From positions 1-23,336 of the IMG/VR virus record IMGVR_UViG_3300015242_000042: a stretch of DNA of 23,336 nucleotides. One strand, 5' to 3'. Positions 1-7,334 of this stretch are shown piece by piece (positions within the stretch are counted from its first letter, which is position 1; each line of letters starts with the position of its first letter). Both the position numbers and the translations under genes were made by a program. The DNA comes from a virus. The notes under the pieces are model-generated. The model did not search any database, was not told the DNA's origin, and saw only the letters and a program-made list of their open reading frames with translations.

Positions 1-314
1 ACCAGGGCGAGGGTCTGCCAACAGGTGTATTCCTTGACTCACGAATCGTTAGAATCTTGGGTTATATGGTGCCAGATACTTTTATTCACCTGTTTGCAGA
101 CAATTATTGGAAGACGCTCGGTGAGGCTCTTGGGACTCTTACCTATCTTCCAGATGTTGACATGGAGCATCTGCACCCGTATGCTGGTAAGGCAGAAAAT
201 GACCAGACCTACGCGGAAGCAAACGCTGGACCTGTCTGGGAAAATGATGAGCGCGCATTTAATGAGTATGTTCAGCTCTTCCTAGCTAATGATGTGGAAC
301 GACTTAATGAGTAA
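1..314 (+). CDS. C-terminal end of a probable glycosyltransferase-like protein (5' truncated)
   Basis: The gene enters from outside the window; the open frame reads from base 3 to the TAA at 312-314, about 103 residues. It contains a motif-like stretch GYMVPDTFIHLFADNYW, followed by LPDVDMEHLHPYAGKAEND and an acidic WENDERAFNEYV end. This layout resembles the C-terminal part of phage glycosyltransferases that modify surface or virion glycans, but the nucleotide-sugar site lies outside the window, so the family call is tentative. The next gene starts inside its last codons (ATGAGTAA), which suggests translational coupling with the cytidylyltransferase, and a sugar- or glycerol-activating partner would fit. 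Confidence 0.45.
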   Translation, partial: QGEGLPTGVFLDSRIVRILGYMVPDTFIHLFADNYWKTLGEALGTLTYLPDVDMEHLHPYAGKAENDQTYAEANAGPVWENDERAFNEYVQLFLANDVERLNE

Positions 315-756
315 CGTCGTTTACACAGGAGGGACATTCGACCTGTTTCATGAAGGTCACGTAGAAATCTTGCGTGCCTGTAGAAGATTGGCAGGTTACA
401 CAGGAACAGTTGTAGTAAGTCTAAATACTGATGAATTTATTCAAAGATTTAAAGTTAATCTACCAATTCAGACGTATAGAGAACGTGAGGTTATTCTAAA
501 CTCATGTAAATATGTAGACTTTGTAATTCCAAACATTGGTGAAGAAAACTCAACGAAAACAATTGAAGATTGGAACTCAAACTTCAAGGAAATTGACGTT
601 GTTGCAATTGGTTCAGACTGGGCTGGTCGTGATTATTATGGTCAGATGGGTTTCACCAAGCAATGGTTGGATGAAAAAGATATTATGCTTATCTATGTAG
701 ATAGGCGAACTGGAATGTCCACCACTAAGATTAAGGACAAGTTGAGGAATGGGTAA
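307..756 (+). CDS. Cytidylyltransferase-family nucleotidyltransferase (TagD-like)
   Basis: This 149-residue protein has the class signature near the N-terminus, YTGGTFDLFHEGHVEIL, with the HxGH nucleotide-binding motif at residues 15-18, and STTKIK near the C-terminus, which matches the ISTTKI-type motif. Enzymes of this family transfer CMP (or AMP) to a phosphorylated alcohol such as glycerol-3-phosphate, giving an activated precursor for polymers or sugar decoration. I chose the ATG at 307 rather than 289 because the protein then begins right at the first beta strand and overlaps the upstream stop by 8 nt, a spacing seen again at 3092. The substrate cannot be read from sequence. The upstream glycosyltransferase-like gene hints at a glycan pathway. 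Confidence 0.8.
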   Translation: MSNVVYTGGTFDLFHEGHVEILRACRRLAGYTGTVVVSLNTDEFIQRFKVNLPIQTYREREVILNSCKYVDFVIPNIGEENSTKTIEDWNSNFKEIDVVAIGSDWAGRDYYGQMGFTKQWLDEKDIMLIYVDRRTGMSTTKIKDKLRNG

Positions 757-1246
757 TAGAAGGCTTGTATTTGTTGACTGTGAAACTACGGGCTTGGACG
801 CTAAGGCTGATAAGCTAGTAGAGGTCACTTATGCTGTAAACGAAGGAGAGCCAGTTACGCTCTTCTTTGGTGTCAAGAAGGTCCCGGCCTTTATTGACGA
901 CCTAACAAAGTTTTCCGAGCGCCGGGTTTATCTTGAGCCTGCTGCTACGGATGAGCAGATTGAAACCTTCAAGAAGGCACTAGAGAATCAGACAATGGTT
1001 GCTGGCAACCCCAAGTTTGATGTAGGCTTCCTTGAAGAGAACAATCTTTATACGGCGCACTATCGAACGCTTGATGTTCAGTCTTACGCCATGGCAAAGT
1101 TGAATCTTGATTTCATGCCGAGCATGCACCAGATTTTTGAGATGCTTAGCGAGCGTGGATATAAGTTCACTGAGCCTGACCACTCTTCTCGTAATGACGT
1201 TTTGTTCATGCGAGAGGCGTTCCTAGTTTTGAGGTATCAGATTTAA
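749..1246 (+). CDS. DnaQ-like 3'-5' exonuclease (DEDDh)
   Basis: The 165-residue protein shows all three exonuclease motifs: ExoI FVDCETTGLD with D10 and E12, ExoII NPKFDVGF with D91, and ExoIII H145-SSRN-D150. That makes it a DEDDh nuclease that removes nucleotides from 3' ends with two metal ions. There is no polymerase domain, so it is a stand-alone proofreading or nucleic-acid trimming enzyme. It starts inside the last codons of the cytidylyltransferase gene and its stop TAA shares its last A with the ATG of the kinase gene, so it is translationally coupled on both sides. Whether it acts on DNA or RNA cannot be told from sequence. Confidence 0.85.
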   Translation: MGNRRLVFVDCETTGLDAKADKLVEVTYAVNEGEPVTLFFGVKKVPAFIDDLTKFSERRVYLEPAATDEQIETFKKALENQTMVAGNPKFDVGFLEENNLYTAHYRTLDVQSYAMAKLNLDFMPSMHQIFEMLSERGYKFTEPDHSSRNDVLFMREAFLVLRYQI

Positions 1247-1800
1247 TGATTCTTATTGGACTAAGCGGATACGCTAGGTCAGGTAAGGATACGGCTGCCG
1301 AGGCTCTTTCGAGCCTCGGCTTTGTTCGTATCTCTTTCGCTGATAAATTGCGGGAATTCATCTATGAGTTCAATCCGACTGTATGGGCTACTAATGGCCT
1401 TAATGAAGACCTTCGCCATGTAATTGATACATGGGGCTGGGATGGTTACAAGAGCACGATTTGGGGAGATGACATTCGTCGTCAACTTCAAGTTCTCGGT
1501 ACTGAATGCGGCCGGAAGATTATCGGTGATAATATTTGGGTAGACGCACTTTTCGATAGCCTTTCTGAAAACAAGAAATACGTTATTGCAGATGTACGAT
1601 TCCCCAATGAGGCTATCGGTATCCGTGACCGTGGTGGTAGAATGTACCGTATCGAAAGAGAAGGTGTTGGCCCTGCCAATAACCACCTTTCAGAGATTGC
1701 CCTAGACCATTACGAATTCGACGGGTTTATTCACAATGATGGAACCGTAGAAGAATTCGAAAAGAGCGTAAGGAGGAAGGTCTTTGAAGGTAGGAGTTGA
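1246..1800 (+). CDS. Deoxynucleoside monophosphate kinase
   Basis: This 184-residue protein starts with a P-loop, GLSGYARSGKDTA, with K14 as the expected phosphate-binding lysine. The later IADVRFPNEA stretch is typical of phage dNMP kinases of the T4 gp1 type. The enzyme uses ATP to convert dNMPs, including those released from host DNA, to dNDPs, feeding phage DNA synthesis. The start ATG overlaps the previous stop (TAATG). Its 3' end contains a strong Shine-Dalgarno at 1771-1776 that serves the next gene. Kinase and 5'-nucleotidase side by side suggest control of the nucleotide pool. Confidence 0.85.
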   Translation: MILIGLSGYARSGKDTAAEALSSLGFVRISFADKLREFIYEFNPTVWATNGLNEDLRHVIDTWGWDGYKSTIWGDDIRRQLQVLGTECGRKIIGDNIWVDALFDSLSENKKYVIADVRFPNEAIGIRDRGGRMYRIEREGVGPANNHLSEIALDHYEFDGFIHNDGTVEEFEKSVRRKVFEGRS

Positions 1801-2353
1801 CCTTGATGGAGTCTGTTATGATTTTGCAGACTCCCTCAGGGAGTATCTAGTCAGGCATGGACTAGCAGAGAAGTACAGCATTATTCCAGGTGAACCAGAT
1901 AAATGGCATTTCTATCATGATTGGGGAATGACTACTGAAGAGTTCGTGAAGCACTGCAATGATGGTGTTGACGCTCGTATCGTTTTCGGTTGGGGTCAGC
2001 CAAGAGACCTGGCACCAAGCGCTCTGAGCTTTATCAGGAGCTTCGGTCATACAGTCCACATCATTACTGACCGACAGTTTGGTTTCACTCCAGAGGTTTC
2101 TCAGGAGGTCACAAAGTTCTGGCTTGACGGATACGGGGTGGAGTATGATACACTGACTTTCTCAGCAGACAAGACCTGTGTCGAGACTGATGTATTCGTT
2201 GAGGACAAGTTGGAGAACTACGACGCTTTGATTGCTGCTGGAGTAGACTGTTACTTGATTGACAGGCCATGGAATCAAGACCCTGGTGATAACAGGAAGC
2301 GAATCAAGAGTATTCAGGAATTCGCTACAATCGTTGCAAATATGTCTGTTTGA
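1784..2353 (+). CDS. 5'(3')-deoxyribonucleotidase-like HAD phosphatase
   Basis: The protein of 189 residues begins MKVGVDLDGVCYDF, the HAD motif I with the nucleophile D6 and the acid/base D8. IITDR in the middle gives motif II and VFVEDKLENYD near the C-terminus gives the acidic motif. This arrangement fits the NT5C family, which removes phosphate from (deoxy)nucleoside monophosphates. The start is TTG at 1784: AGGAGG at 1771-1776 lies 7 nt upstream and no ATG is near. The gene overlaps the kinase by 17 nt. Its stop codon lies in the -35 box of the next promoter. Confidence 0.8.
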   Translation: MKVGVDLDGVCYDFADSLREYLVRHGLAEKYSIIPGEPDKWHFYHDWGMTTEEFVKHCNDGVDARIVFGWGQPRDLAPSALSFIRSFGHTVHIITDRQFGFTPEVSQEVTKFWLDGYGVEYDTLTFSADKTCVETDVFVEDKLENYDALIAAGVDCYLIDRPWNQDPGDNRKRIKSIQEFATIVANMSV

Positions 2354-2378
2354 CTTTTTTAGTCAACCAGAATATAAT
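2350..2378 (+). promoter_or_regulatory. Sigma70-type promoter TTGACT-17-TATAAT
   Basis: TTGACT at 2350-2355 and TATAAT at 2373-2378 are 17 nt apart, nearly perfect consensus. The -35 box contains the TGA stop of the nucleotidase gene. It should drive the small-protein and terminase operon that begins at 2397; the start site would be near 2385. Confidence 0.85.
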
Positions 2379-2396
2379 TGACCTAGAAAGGAAGAT

Positions 2397-2573
2397 ATGC
2401 CAATTTACACTTACTGGTGTCAGTGCTGTGACGATGACCAAGAACGACTGACCAAGATTGATGAACGCGATTCGCAACGATGCGAGAGCTGCGGTAACCG
2501 ACTTGTTCGGGCTATCGATAGGCCAGGGGCAGTTTGGGCACCCACAAGCACAGGCGGAGGTATGAAGGTATAA
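2397..2573 (+). CDS. Small FmdB-like zinc-ribbon protein
   Basis: A 58-residue protein begins MPIYTYWCQCC and has a second pair CESCG about 25 residues later, so four cysteines can hold one zinc as in the FmdB/CxxC-CxxC ribbon family. Such proteins are common in phages and are thought to bind nucleic acid or act as small regulators; no exact role is known. AGAAAGGAAG at 2385-2394 is a good ribosome binding site. Its TAA overlaps the ATG of the next gene. It is the first gene behind the promoter at 2350. Confidence 0.75.
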   Translation: MPIYTYWCQCCDDDQERLTKIDERDSQRCESCGNRLVRAIDRPGAVWAPTSTGGGMKV

Positions 2574-2884
2574 TGGCACCTAGAACAAAGGCTACTGCAA
2601 ATCCAGATAGTTGGTGGCAGGGCGCGTACAAGACACATCCTGACATTGTTGCCGAATTCGAGTATGATTTCAACGGTGACTTGATGGTACCTGGTACGAA
2701 ATTCAAGGTAAAATACAATAGAGGTGAATTTAAGTTTCGCTGCTTTGCTAGGAACACTGTAACTGGTGCTACATGGATTGATGCAATTGAGGTAGGCTCA
2801 GCCTTCCGGTCATTCCGTGTGGAAATGGTTAAGGGTGTAGTAAAGCCAAGGCGCGTAAGGCGCAAGCGAACAAAGAAGGTATGA
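2573..2884 (+). CDS. Hypothetical protein with basic C-terminal tail
   Basis: I do not recognise this 103-residue protein. It has an aromatic start (DSWWQGAY), a central part rich in alternating hydrophobic residues (TKFKVKYNRGEFKFRCFAR, probably beta strands), and a very basic end, KPRRVRRKRTKKV, which could touch nucleic acid. The ATG at 2573 shares TAATG with the gene before it and was preferred to the in-frame ATG at 2534, which would add 13 residues lying inside the zinc-ribbon gene. It overlaps the following gene by ATGA. Confidence 0.65.
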   Translation: MAPRTKATANPDSWWQGAYKTHPDIVAEFEYDFNGDLMVPGTKFKVKYNRGEFKFRCFARNTVTGATWIDAIEVGSAFRSFRVEMVKGVVKPRRVRRKRTKKV

Positions 2885-3099
2885 GACGTTTTAATCTCGT
2901 TAGGAACGAAGATGAGTCCGGTGTCTCTGGCACCGGAACCGTCGCACAGGGTACAGAATTTGATGATGGTACATGTGCGATGAGATGGCTTACCGCCAAG
3001 GCTTCAACTGCTGTTTATGACAGTATCCGAGACCTAGAAGAGATTCATGGTCATGGTGGTAAGACAGTAATTGAATGGATTGACACAAATAATGTCTAA
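2881..3099 (+). CDS. Conserved-looking small phage protein of unknown function
   Basis: The 72-residue protein reads as a compact domain with a clear pattern: FNLVRNEDESGVSGTGTVAQG at the N-terminus, then FDDGTCAMRW and YDSIRDLEEIHGHGGKT. The glycine-rich start and the HGHGG turn are the sort of small domain found beside terminase genes in actinobacteriophages, but I cannot give a function. It is coupled to both neighbours: ATGA overlap upstream, and its TAA lies 8 nt inside the terminase small subunit gene. Confidence 0.7.
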   Translation: MRRFNLVRNEDESGVSGTGTVAQGTEFDDGTCAMRWLTAKASTAVYDSIRDLEEIHGHGGKTVIEWIDTNNV

Positions 3100-3631
3100 A
3101 GAAATCGAACTGCTCGATAGATACGAGCAAATCAATGCTGTTGCCCAGATGTATATCAAGGGTACAACCAGCCCCACTGTAATTGCTAGGGAGCTGGGAG
3201 TTAAGCGTGCTGACGCAATCGCTCTCATTACGGAATGGCGTGAAATTGCCAGGAGTAATGATGATATTCGTGAGCAGGCTTCTCAGGCATTGCAAGAAGG
3301 TATTCAGCATTACTCAATGATTACCGAAAGACTTTGGGAAACTGTTGAGCAGGCTGATGCCGCGTTCGATTACAAGACAAAGAATTCTGTACTAAAGAAT
3401 GTAGCAGACATTGAGGCCAAGAAGATTGATATGCTTCAAAAGGCCGGGTTGTATGATGATGCTGCTATTGGTGATGAACTTGCAGATATGGAAGAGAAGC
3501 AGGCTATCCTTATTTCAATTCTTAAGGAAGTAACTGCTGATTGTGACCACTGCAAATATGAAGTAGCTCGTAGGCTTGCCAAGGTAACTGGCAAGGTTGA
3601 GCCTGTGACGGTTTCTGGGGATGTTGTTTAA
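3092..3631 (+). CDS. Probable terminase small subunit
   Basis: The 179-residue protein lies directly before the large terminase and shares TAATG with it. Residues about 25-50 (YIKGTTSPTVIARELGVKRADAIALITEW) look like a helix-turn-helix, followed by long amphipathic helices that could oligomerise. This is the usual plan of small terminase subunits, which recognise the packaging site and feed DNA to the large subunit. A pair of cysteines (CDHC) sits near the C-terminus, which is unusual. I chose the ATG at 3092 over 3071, since the overlap with the upstream gene is then 8 nt. The call rests on position and fold pattern, not a diagnostic motif. Confidence 0.65.
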   Translation: MSKEIELLDRYEQINAVAQMYIKGTTSPTVIARELGVKRADAIALITEWREIARSNDDIREQASQALQEGIQHYSMITERLWETVEQADAAFDYKTKNSVLKNVADIEAKKIDMLQKAGLYDDAAIGDELADMEEKQAILISILKEVTADCDHCKYEVARRLAKVTGKVEPVTVSGDVV

Positions 3632-5436
3632 TGTCATCACTAGATTTCAATGACCTCCTCAATCTCCTTGATGGTGAGGATTTTGAGGAGCGTCCCGTCA
3701 CTATTGAGGAATTCGTACAGTCAGAAGACTATCTCGGATTGCCTCCGCTTTCTCATTACCAATACACGCTAATCAAAGCTTCTACGCAGATTTATAAGAA
3801 GGAAACTCTCTTCAATCTGTATGGCCCTATTGAGGGTGCAAAGAGATGGTCCCAGACCTGTAATGAGGTTATCTTCCAGCTTGGAAAGGGTTCCGGCAAG
3901 GACTACACATCCACCATTGCGTGTGCTTACATTGTGTATCTTTTGCTGTGTCTAAAAGACCCCGCCAAGTATTATGGCAAGCCACCTGGTGACACCATTG
4001 ATATTCTGAACATCGCCATTAATGCCCAGCAGGCTAATAACGTCTTCTTCAAGGGATTCAAGAACCGTATTGAAAGGTCTCCTTGGTTCATTGGAAAGTA
4101 CGAGCCTAAGGCTGGTCATTTCGCATTCGACAAGAGCGTCAACGTTTATTCAGGTCACTCCGAGCGCGAGGCTTGGGAGGGCTATAACGTTATGTACGTT
4201 ATTCTTGACGAAATTTCCGGTTTTGCTCTTGACTCCACATCTGGTAACGAACAGGCAAAGACTGCTGACGCCGTTTATAAGATGTATAAGGCATCCGTTG
4301 ACTCCCGATTCCCTGACTTTGGTAAGCTAGTCTTGCTTTCATTCCCCCGTTTCCGTGGTGACTACATTCAGCAAAGGTACGATGCTGTAATCGCTGAAAA
4401 GGAAACAGTTATCAGAAAGCACACCTTTAAGCTTGACCCGGAGCTTGAGGATGGAATGGAAGGAAATGAGTTCTCTATTGAGTGGGAAGAGGACCAAATC
4501 ATTTCCTACAAGATTCCTAGGGTATTCGCTCTAAAGAGACCAACTTGGGAAGTCAACCCAACCAGGGATATTGACGACTTCACGGTTGCGTTCTATAGTG
4601 ACCCCATCGATGCACTGTCCAGGTTCGCATGTATGCCACCGGACGCCATTGACGCGTTCTTCAAGGACCGTGCCAAGATTGAGTCAGCTTTTAACTCACA
4701 GTCTACGCTTAATGAGGACAACACATTCCGCCCCAACTTTTTGCCGGACCCTGAGAAAAGGTACTACATCCACGTAGACCTTGCCCGAGTACACGACCAT
4801 GCTGCCGTTGCTCTGGCTCACGTAGAAAAGTGGGAGCAGCGAAATATTGGTGGTAAGCTCACGGAGCCTGCTCCGGTTGTGGTTGTGGACCAGGTACGTT
4901 TCTGGACACCATCCAAGACCAAGAACGTAGACTTTACTGAGATTCGCGAATATATCCTGAGCCTCAGGAGACGCGGGTTCAATATCCGACTCGTTACGTT
5001 TGACCGCTGGGAGTCTGCTGACACCATGCAGTACCTCAACGAGAAGGGTATGAAGTCTGAACGTCTGTCTGTAGCAAAGAAGCACTATGAAGACTTCGCA
5101 ATGGTTGTTGCTGAAGAAAGAGTTGTCGGTCCTAGGATTGAATTGCTTATTGAAGAGCTTCTTCAGCTTAGGATTATGAAGAATGACAAGGTTGACCACC
5201 CTAGGAAGGGTTCTAAGGACCTTTCTGATGCTGTTTGTGGTGCAATTTATAATTCAATTGCTCATACTCCAAGAAATTTGGATGAGACAATTGAGGTTAA
5301 GACTCTTGAATCTGTTAGGCAAGAGGTTAAGAGGAACAGAATTGAAGAGTATGAGCAGTCTGGTGTGATTCGTCCTCCGAAGAGGAAGATTCCTCAGGAA
5401 CTTGAAGATTTTCTTGCCAGAATCTCCACAATCTAG
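3631..5436 (+). CDS. terL: Terminase large subunit (packaging ATPase-nuclease)
   Basis: The 601-residue protein has the two expected domains. The ATPase part shows a Walker A, GKGSGKD, at residues 85-91, and a Walker B ending in VILDE with D193 and E194. The nuclease part has an RNase H-type fold with HVDLAR (D383), TFDRW (D458) and KDLSDAV (D530, D533) as likely metal ligands. It pumps phage DNA into the prohead and cuts it at the end of packaging. Length is normal for the family. It overlaps the small subunit gene (TAATG), and the next promoter starts immediately after its stop. Confidence 0.95.
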   Translation: MSSLDFNDLLNLLDGEDFEERPVTIEEFVQSEDYLGLPPLSHYQYTLIKASTQIYKKETLFNLYGPIEGAKRWSQTCNEVIFQLGKGSGKDYTSTIACAYIVYLLLCLKDPAKYYGKPPGDTIDILNIAINAQQANNVFFKGFKNRIERSPWFIGKYEPKAGHFAFDKSVNVYSGHSEREAWEGYNVMYVILDEISGFALDSTSGNEQAKTADAVYKMYKASVDSRFPDFGKLVLLSFPRFRGDYIQQRYDAVIAEKETVIRKHTFKLDPELEDGMEGNEFSIEWEEDQIISYKIPRVFALKRPTWEVNPTRDIDDFTVAFYSDPIDALSRFACMPPDAIDAFFKDRAKIESAFNSQSTLNEDNTFRPNFLPDPEKRYYIHVDLARVHDHAAVALAHVEKWEQRNIGGKLTEPAPVVVVDQVRFWTPSKTKNVDFTEIREYILSLRRRGFNIRLVTFDRWESADTMQYLNEKGMKSERLSVAKKHYEDFAMVVAEERVVGPRIELLIEELLQLRIMKNDKVDHPRKGSKDLSDAVCGAIYNSIAHTPRNLDETIEVKTLESVRQEVKRNRIEEYEQSGVIRPPKRKIPQELEDFLARISTI

Positions 5437-5438
5437 GG

Positions 5439-5467
5439 TTGACACGGGGCTCACGCCCCGTTAAACT
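5439..5467 (+). promoter_or_regulatory. Promoter with a hairpin in its spacer
   Basis: TTGACA (5439-5444) and TAAACT (5462-5467) are 17 nt apart. The spacer is nearly filled by an inverted repeat, ACGGGGC (5444-5450) and GCCCCGT (5455-5461), with loop TCAC. Placed right after the terminase stop, the repeat could work as a transcript end for the operon above and as an operator for the promoter; there is no clear U tract. Confidence 0.75.
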
Positions 5468-5499
5468 AGAAATACATTAAATAATTGGTTAGCAAAGAG

Positions 5500-5739
5500 A
5501 TGAAGATTACTCTAGTAGATAATAATGAAGTATGTGAGTGCGTAGGAAAGCATATTCCTAAGCCTGCTAAGCTCTATCGAATTGACTATTCGGAGGGGTA
5601 TATTTTCGTATGCCCAACTGCCTATGCCAATCTGGTAAGCTTGGAAGAACAGTACGCAAAGTACGATGGTCTTCCGCCGGGTTCAGTAAGGAAGCACTAC
5701 TCCGAATTCACACATGCTCTCTACAAGCTCTTGACATAA
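5500..5739 (+). CDS. Small hypothetical protein
   Basis: I do not recognise this 79-residue protein (MKITLVDNNEVCECVGKHIP at its start). It has two close cysteines near the N-terminus and many tyrosines. The ATG at 5500 was chosen; a TTG at 5485 in the same frame would add five residues. Neither has a strong ribosome binding site, only AAAGAG touching the ATG. It is the first gene behind the hairpin promoter at 5439. Confidence 0.6.
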   Translation: MKITLVDNNEVCECVGKHIPKPAKLYRIDYSEGYIFVCPTAYANLVSLEEQYAKYDGLPPGSVRKHYSEFTHALYKLLT

Positions 5740-5765
5740 CAGTCATCAACAGTTAGGGTTTAGAC

Positions 5766-6035
5766 ATGGAACAACTTACTCCATCAGAAAAGTTCGAAGT
5801 TGCAAAGACTGGTGTTGAAACACTCAACCAGCTTGCACGTGACATGGAGGATATTGGCATTGGTGATGAACTTGAACATAAGGCAATCGGTATTTTGGCC
5901 GGGTCTTTGTTCAAGGCAATGAGAGTCCTTGACACCGCTGAAGCAAGAAGGTATGCTGAGGGCATCGCAGGAGCTTACAAGAACTACCTTGACCAACTAG
6001 ATGTACAAACAAAGCCTACTGGACAGTACCTCTGA
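5766..6035 (+). CDS. Small helical hypothetical protein
   Basis: The 89-residue product is predicted to be almost all helix, with runs such as EKFEVAKTGVETLNQLARD and a KAMRVLDTAEARRYAEG stretch. No known domain is visible. The ribosome binding site is weak (AGTTAGGG, 5750-5757). The stop TGA (6033-6035) lies inside the palindrome of the following promoter. Confidence 0.65.
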   Translation: MEQLTPSEKFEVAKTGVETLNQLARDMEDIGIGDELEHKAIGILAGSLFKAMRVLDTAEARRYAEGIAGAYKNYLDQLDVQTKPTGQYL

Positions 6036-6048
6036 GGTATGGTAGACT
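6020..6048 (+). promoter_or_regulatory. Promoter with inverted repeat in spacer, upstream of tRNA-Pro
   Basis: TGGACA (6020-6025) and TAGACT (6043-6048) are separated by 17 nt that contain TACCT (6027-6031) and AGGTA (6035-6039). It overlaps the end of the preceding gene and should drive the leader RNA and first tRNA-Pro. Confidence 0.65.
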
Positions 6049-6065
6049 GAAATTGCACGTTGAAG

Positions 6066-6148
6066 CTGGAAGTTCTTCCAGTGTATAGATATGCTGATTG
6101 ACTGTGATAAGGGGTGTGGACCTTACAGCCTGTTAAAGTCAGGCCACA
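6066..6148 (+). ncRNA. Structured leader with hairpin and pseudoknot before tRNA-Pro
   Basis: A hairpin (CTGGAAG 6066-6072 / CTTCCAG 6075-6081) is followed by a likely pseudoknot. TAAGG (6108-6112) pairs with CCTTA (6121-6125); TGTG in its loop (6115-6118) pairs with CACA (6145-6148); and an inserted hairpin GCCTG/CAGGC sits between. Several other tRNAs in this window have the same knot in front of them. Confidence 0.5.
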
Positions 6149-6162
6149 AGCTAGCAAAACGA

Positions 6163-6233
6163 ATGGGTGTAGTGTACTGGAAGCGCGCTGCATTTGGGAT
6201 GCAGTAGAGTGGGTTCGATTCCCATCACCCGTA
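6163..6233 (+). tRNA. tRNA-Pro(TGG), first copy
   Basis: Acceptor ATGGGTG pairs with CACCCGT, the anticodon stem is CTGCA/TGCAG with loop TTTGGGA, and the T arm is GTGGG-TTCGATT-CCCAT. It is 71 nt with discriminator A and no encoded CCA. The D stem (GTGT/GCGC) uses G-U pairs. Confidence 0.9.
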
Positions 6234-6245
6234 CTGGTTTGGGAT

Positions 6246-6274
6246 TTGCACTATAGTTCCGAATCGTATATACT
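6246..6274 (+). promoter_or_regulatory. Promoter for a leaderless HNH gene
   Basis: TTGCAC (6246-6251), 17 nt, TATACT (6269-6274). The expected start of transcription, 6-7 nt beyond the -10 box, is at the ATG of the HNH gene (6281), so the mRNA would have no leader. Confidence 0.8.
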
Positions 6275-6280
6275 ACAAGT

Positions 6281-6709
6281 ATGAAAACTTGTAGTAGGTG
6301 TAACGAAGAAAAGGAACTTTCAGAGTTTCGAAAGAGAACAAAATCTCCAGATGGTTTTTCTGTATGGTGTAGGCAATGTTTCGCTAAGTACGAGCATGAC
6401 CGTTACCAAAATGGTGACCGTGCTCGTAAAGAGAAGAACAAGGCAAACACTGTTGACAAAAACAGAAAGTCTTTGTGGGATTATCTGTCTACTCACCCAT
6501 GTGTAGACTGTGGGAATTCTGACCCTAGGGTGCTAGAATTTGACCATAGAGATGAACTTACAAAGAGTCACAATGTAACCGAACTATGGAACTACAGTTG
6601 GTCTAGAATTATGGATGAAATTAGCAAGTGCGACGTAAGGTGCGCAAATTGCCATAGAATCAGGACCCAAGAACAGTTCGGAACATGGAGATTTAATTTC
6701 GGGATGTAG
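6281..6709 (+). CDS. HNH endonuclease ending inside tRNA-Pro
   Basis: This 142-residue protein has an N-terminal zinc finger (CSRC ... WCRQC) and a C-terminal HNH domain. That domain has CVDCG, the FDHRD metal-binding histidine region, and RCANCHRIRT with the second cysteine pair. It fits free-standing, probably homing, HNH nucleases that nick or cut DNA. Transcription likely starts at the ATG itself, so no ribosome binding site is needed. The stop codon TAG (6707-6709) is T8-A9-G10 of tRNA-Pro, so the last ten bases of the gene are the first ten of the tRNA. The HNH gene at 15004 has the same arrangement. Confidence 0.9.
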   Translation: MKTCSRCNEEKELSEFRKRTKSPDGFSVWCRQCFAKYEHDRYQNGDRARKEKNKANTVDKNRKSLWDYLSTHPCVDCGNSDPRVLEFDHRDELTKSHNVTELWNYSWSRIMDEISKCDVRCANCHRIRTQEQFGTWRFNFGM

Positions 6710-6773
6710 CTCAGTTTGGTAGAGCGCGCCGTTTGGGGCGGTGAAGTCGCAGGTTCAACTCCTGTCATCCCGA
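6700..6773 (+). tRNA. tRNA-Pro(TGG), second copy
   Basis: Acceptor CGGGATG/CATCCCG, D arm GCTC/GAGC, anticodon loop TTTGGGG in stem CGCCG/CGGTG, T arm GCAGG-TTCAACT-CCTGT, discriminator A. It shares 6700-6709 with the HNH gene. It is not a recent duplicate of the first Pro tRNA: most stems differ. Confidence 0.95.
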
Positions 6774-6809
6774 CTTCCTGATAAATATGCCATGCAAAGG
6801 AAATGTACA

Positions 6810-7334
6810 ATGACTGACATAATGACTCGTGAGGAGCTAGTCCTTGCGATTGAGCGAAGAGATGGTTTAAACTGTTTCTTGTGCAAGGGACCTTTTTCAA
6901 AGGATGTAAACAATCCACTGTTTGAGGTGACCATTGACCACTGGTACCCACAGTCTATCGGTTTTGCTGAAGGCTGGACATACGAAGAGGTTAATGACCT
7001 TTCAAACTTGAGAAAGGCTCACAGACCTTGTAATGCTGCTAAGGGCGACTTGATTCCTAACCTTGATGGTACTCTCCCTGAGAGGCCAAGCAAGGATAGG
7101 ACAATCAGACTTCCACGGCCTATGTCATGTGATACTTGTATGAATGGTAGGATTCTTCTTATAGGAGAAACCTGTCCTGACTGTAATTCTGGACCACAAC
7201 CCAAGAATTCACCTAGAGCTACGCAGAAGCGACCAAAGGACTGTAGCCACAGTGGCATTGACCACTGCTGGATGTGTTTCATTGGTCATGTTCCTAGAAA
7301 GTCTGCGCTAGCTGTTATAATAACTGGAGAGTAA
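6810..7334 (+). CDS. HNH-type nuclease with extra C-terminal zinc sites
   Basis: The 174-residue protein has CFLCKG early on, the HNH core TIDHWYPQ, and NLRKAHRPCNAAKGD, which is the N..H..C plus KG ending of HNH domains. After it come two more possible zinc sites, CDTC...CPDC and CSHS...HCWMC, so the protein may bind nucleic acid through its C-terminal half. It follows tRNA-Pro by 36 nt and has a normal ribosome binding site (AAAGGAAA, 6797-6804). It thus belongs to the tRNA transcript rather than having its own promoter, unlike the other two HNH genes. Confidence 0.8.
   Translation: MTDIMTREELVLAIERRDGLNCFLCKGPFSKDVNNPLFEVTIDHWYPQSIGFAEGWTYEEVNDLSNLRKAHRPCNAAKGDLIPNLDGTLPERPSKDRTIRLPRPMSCDTCMNGRILLIGETCPDCNSGPQPKNSPRATQKRPKDCSHSGIDHCWMCFIGHVPRKSALAVIITGE

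Noticed and set aside
1279-1686. 135-residue antisense frame in the dNMP kinase gene
   Set aside because: The + strand gene is certain from its motifs; the antisense frame has no family features.
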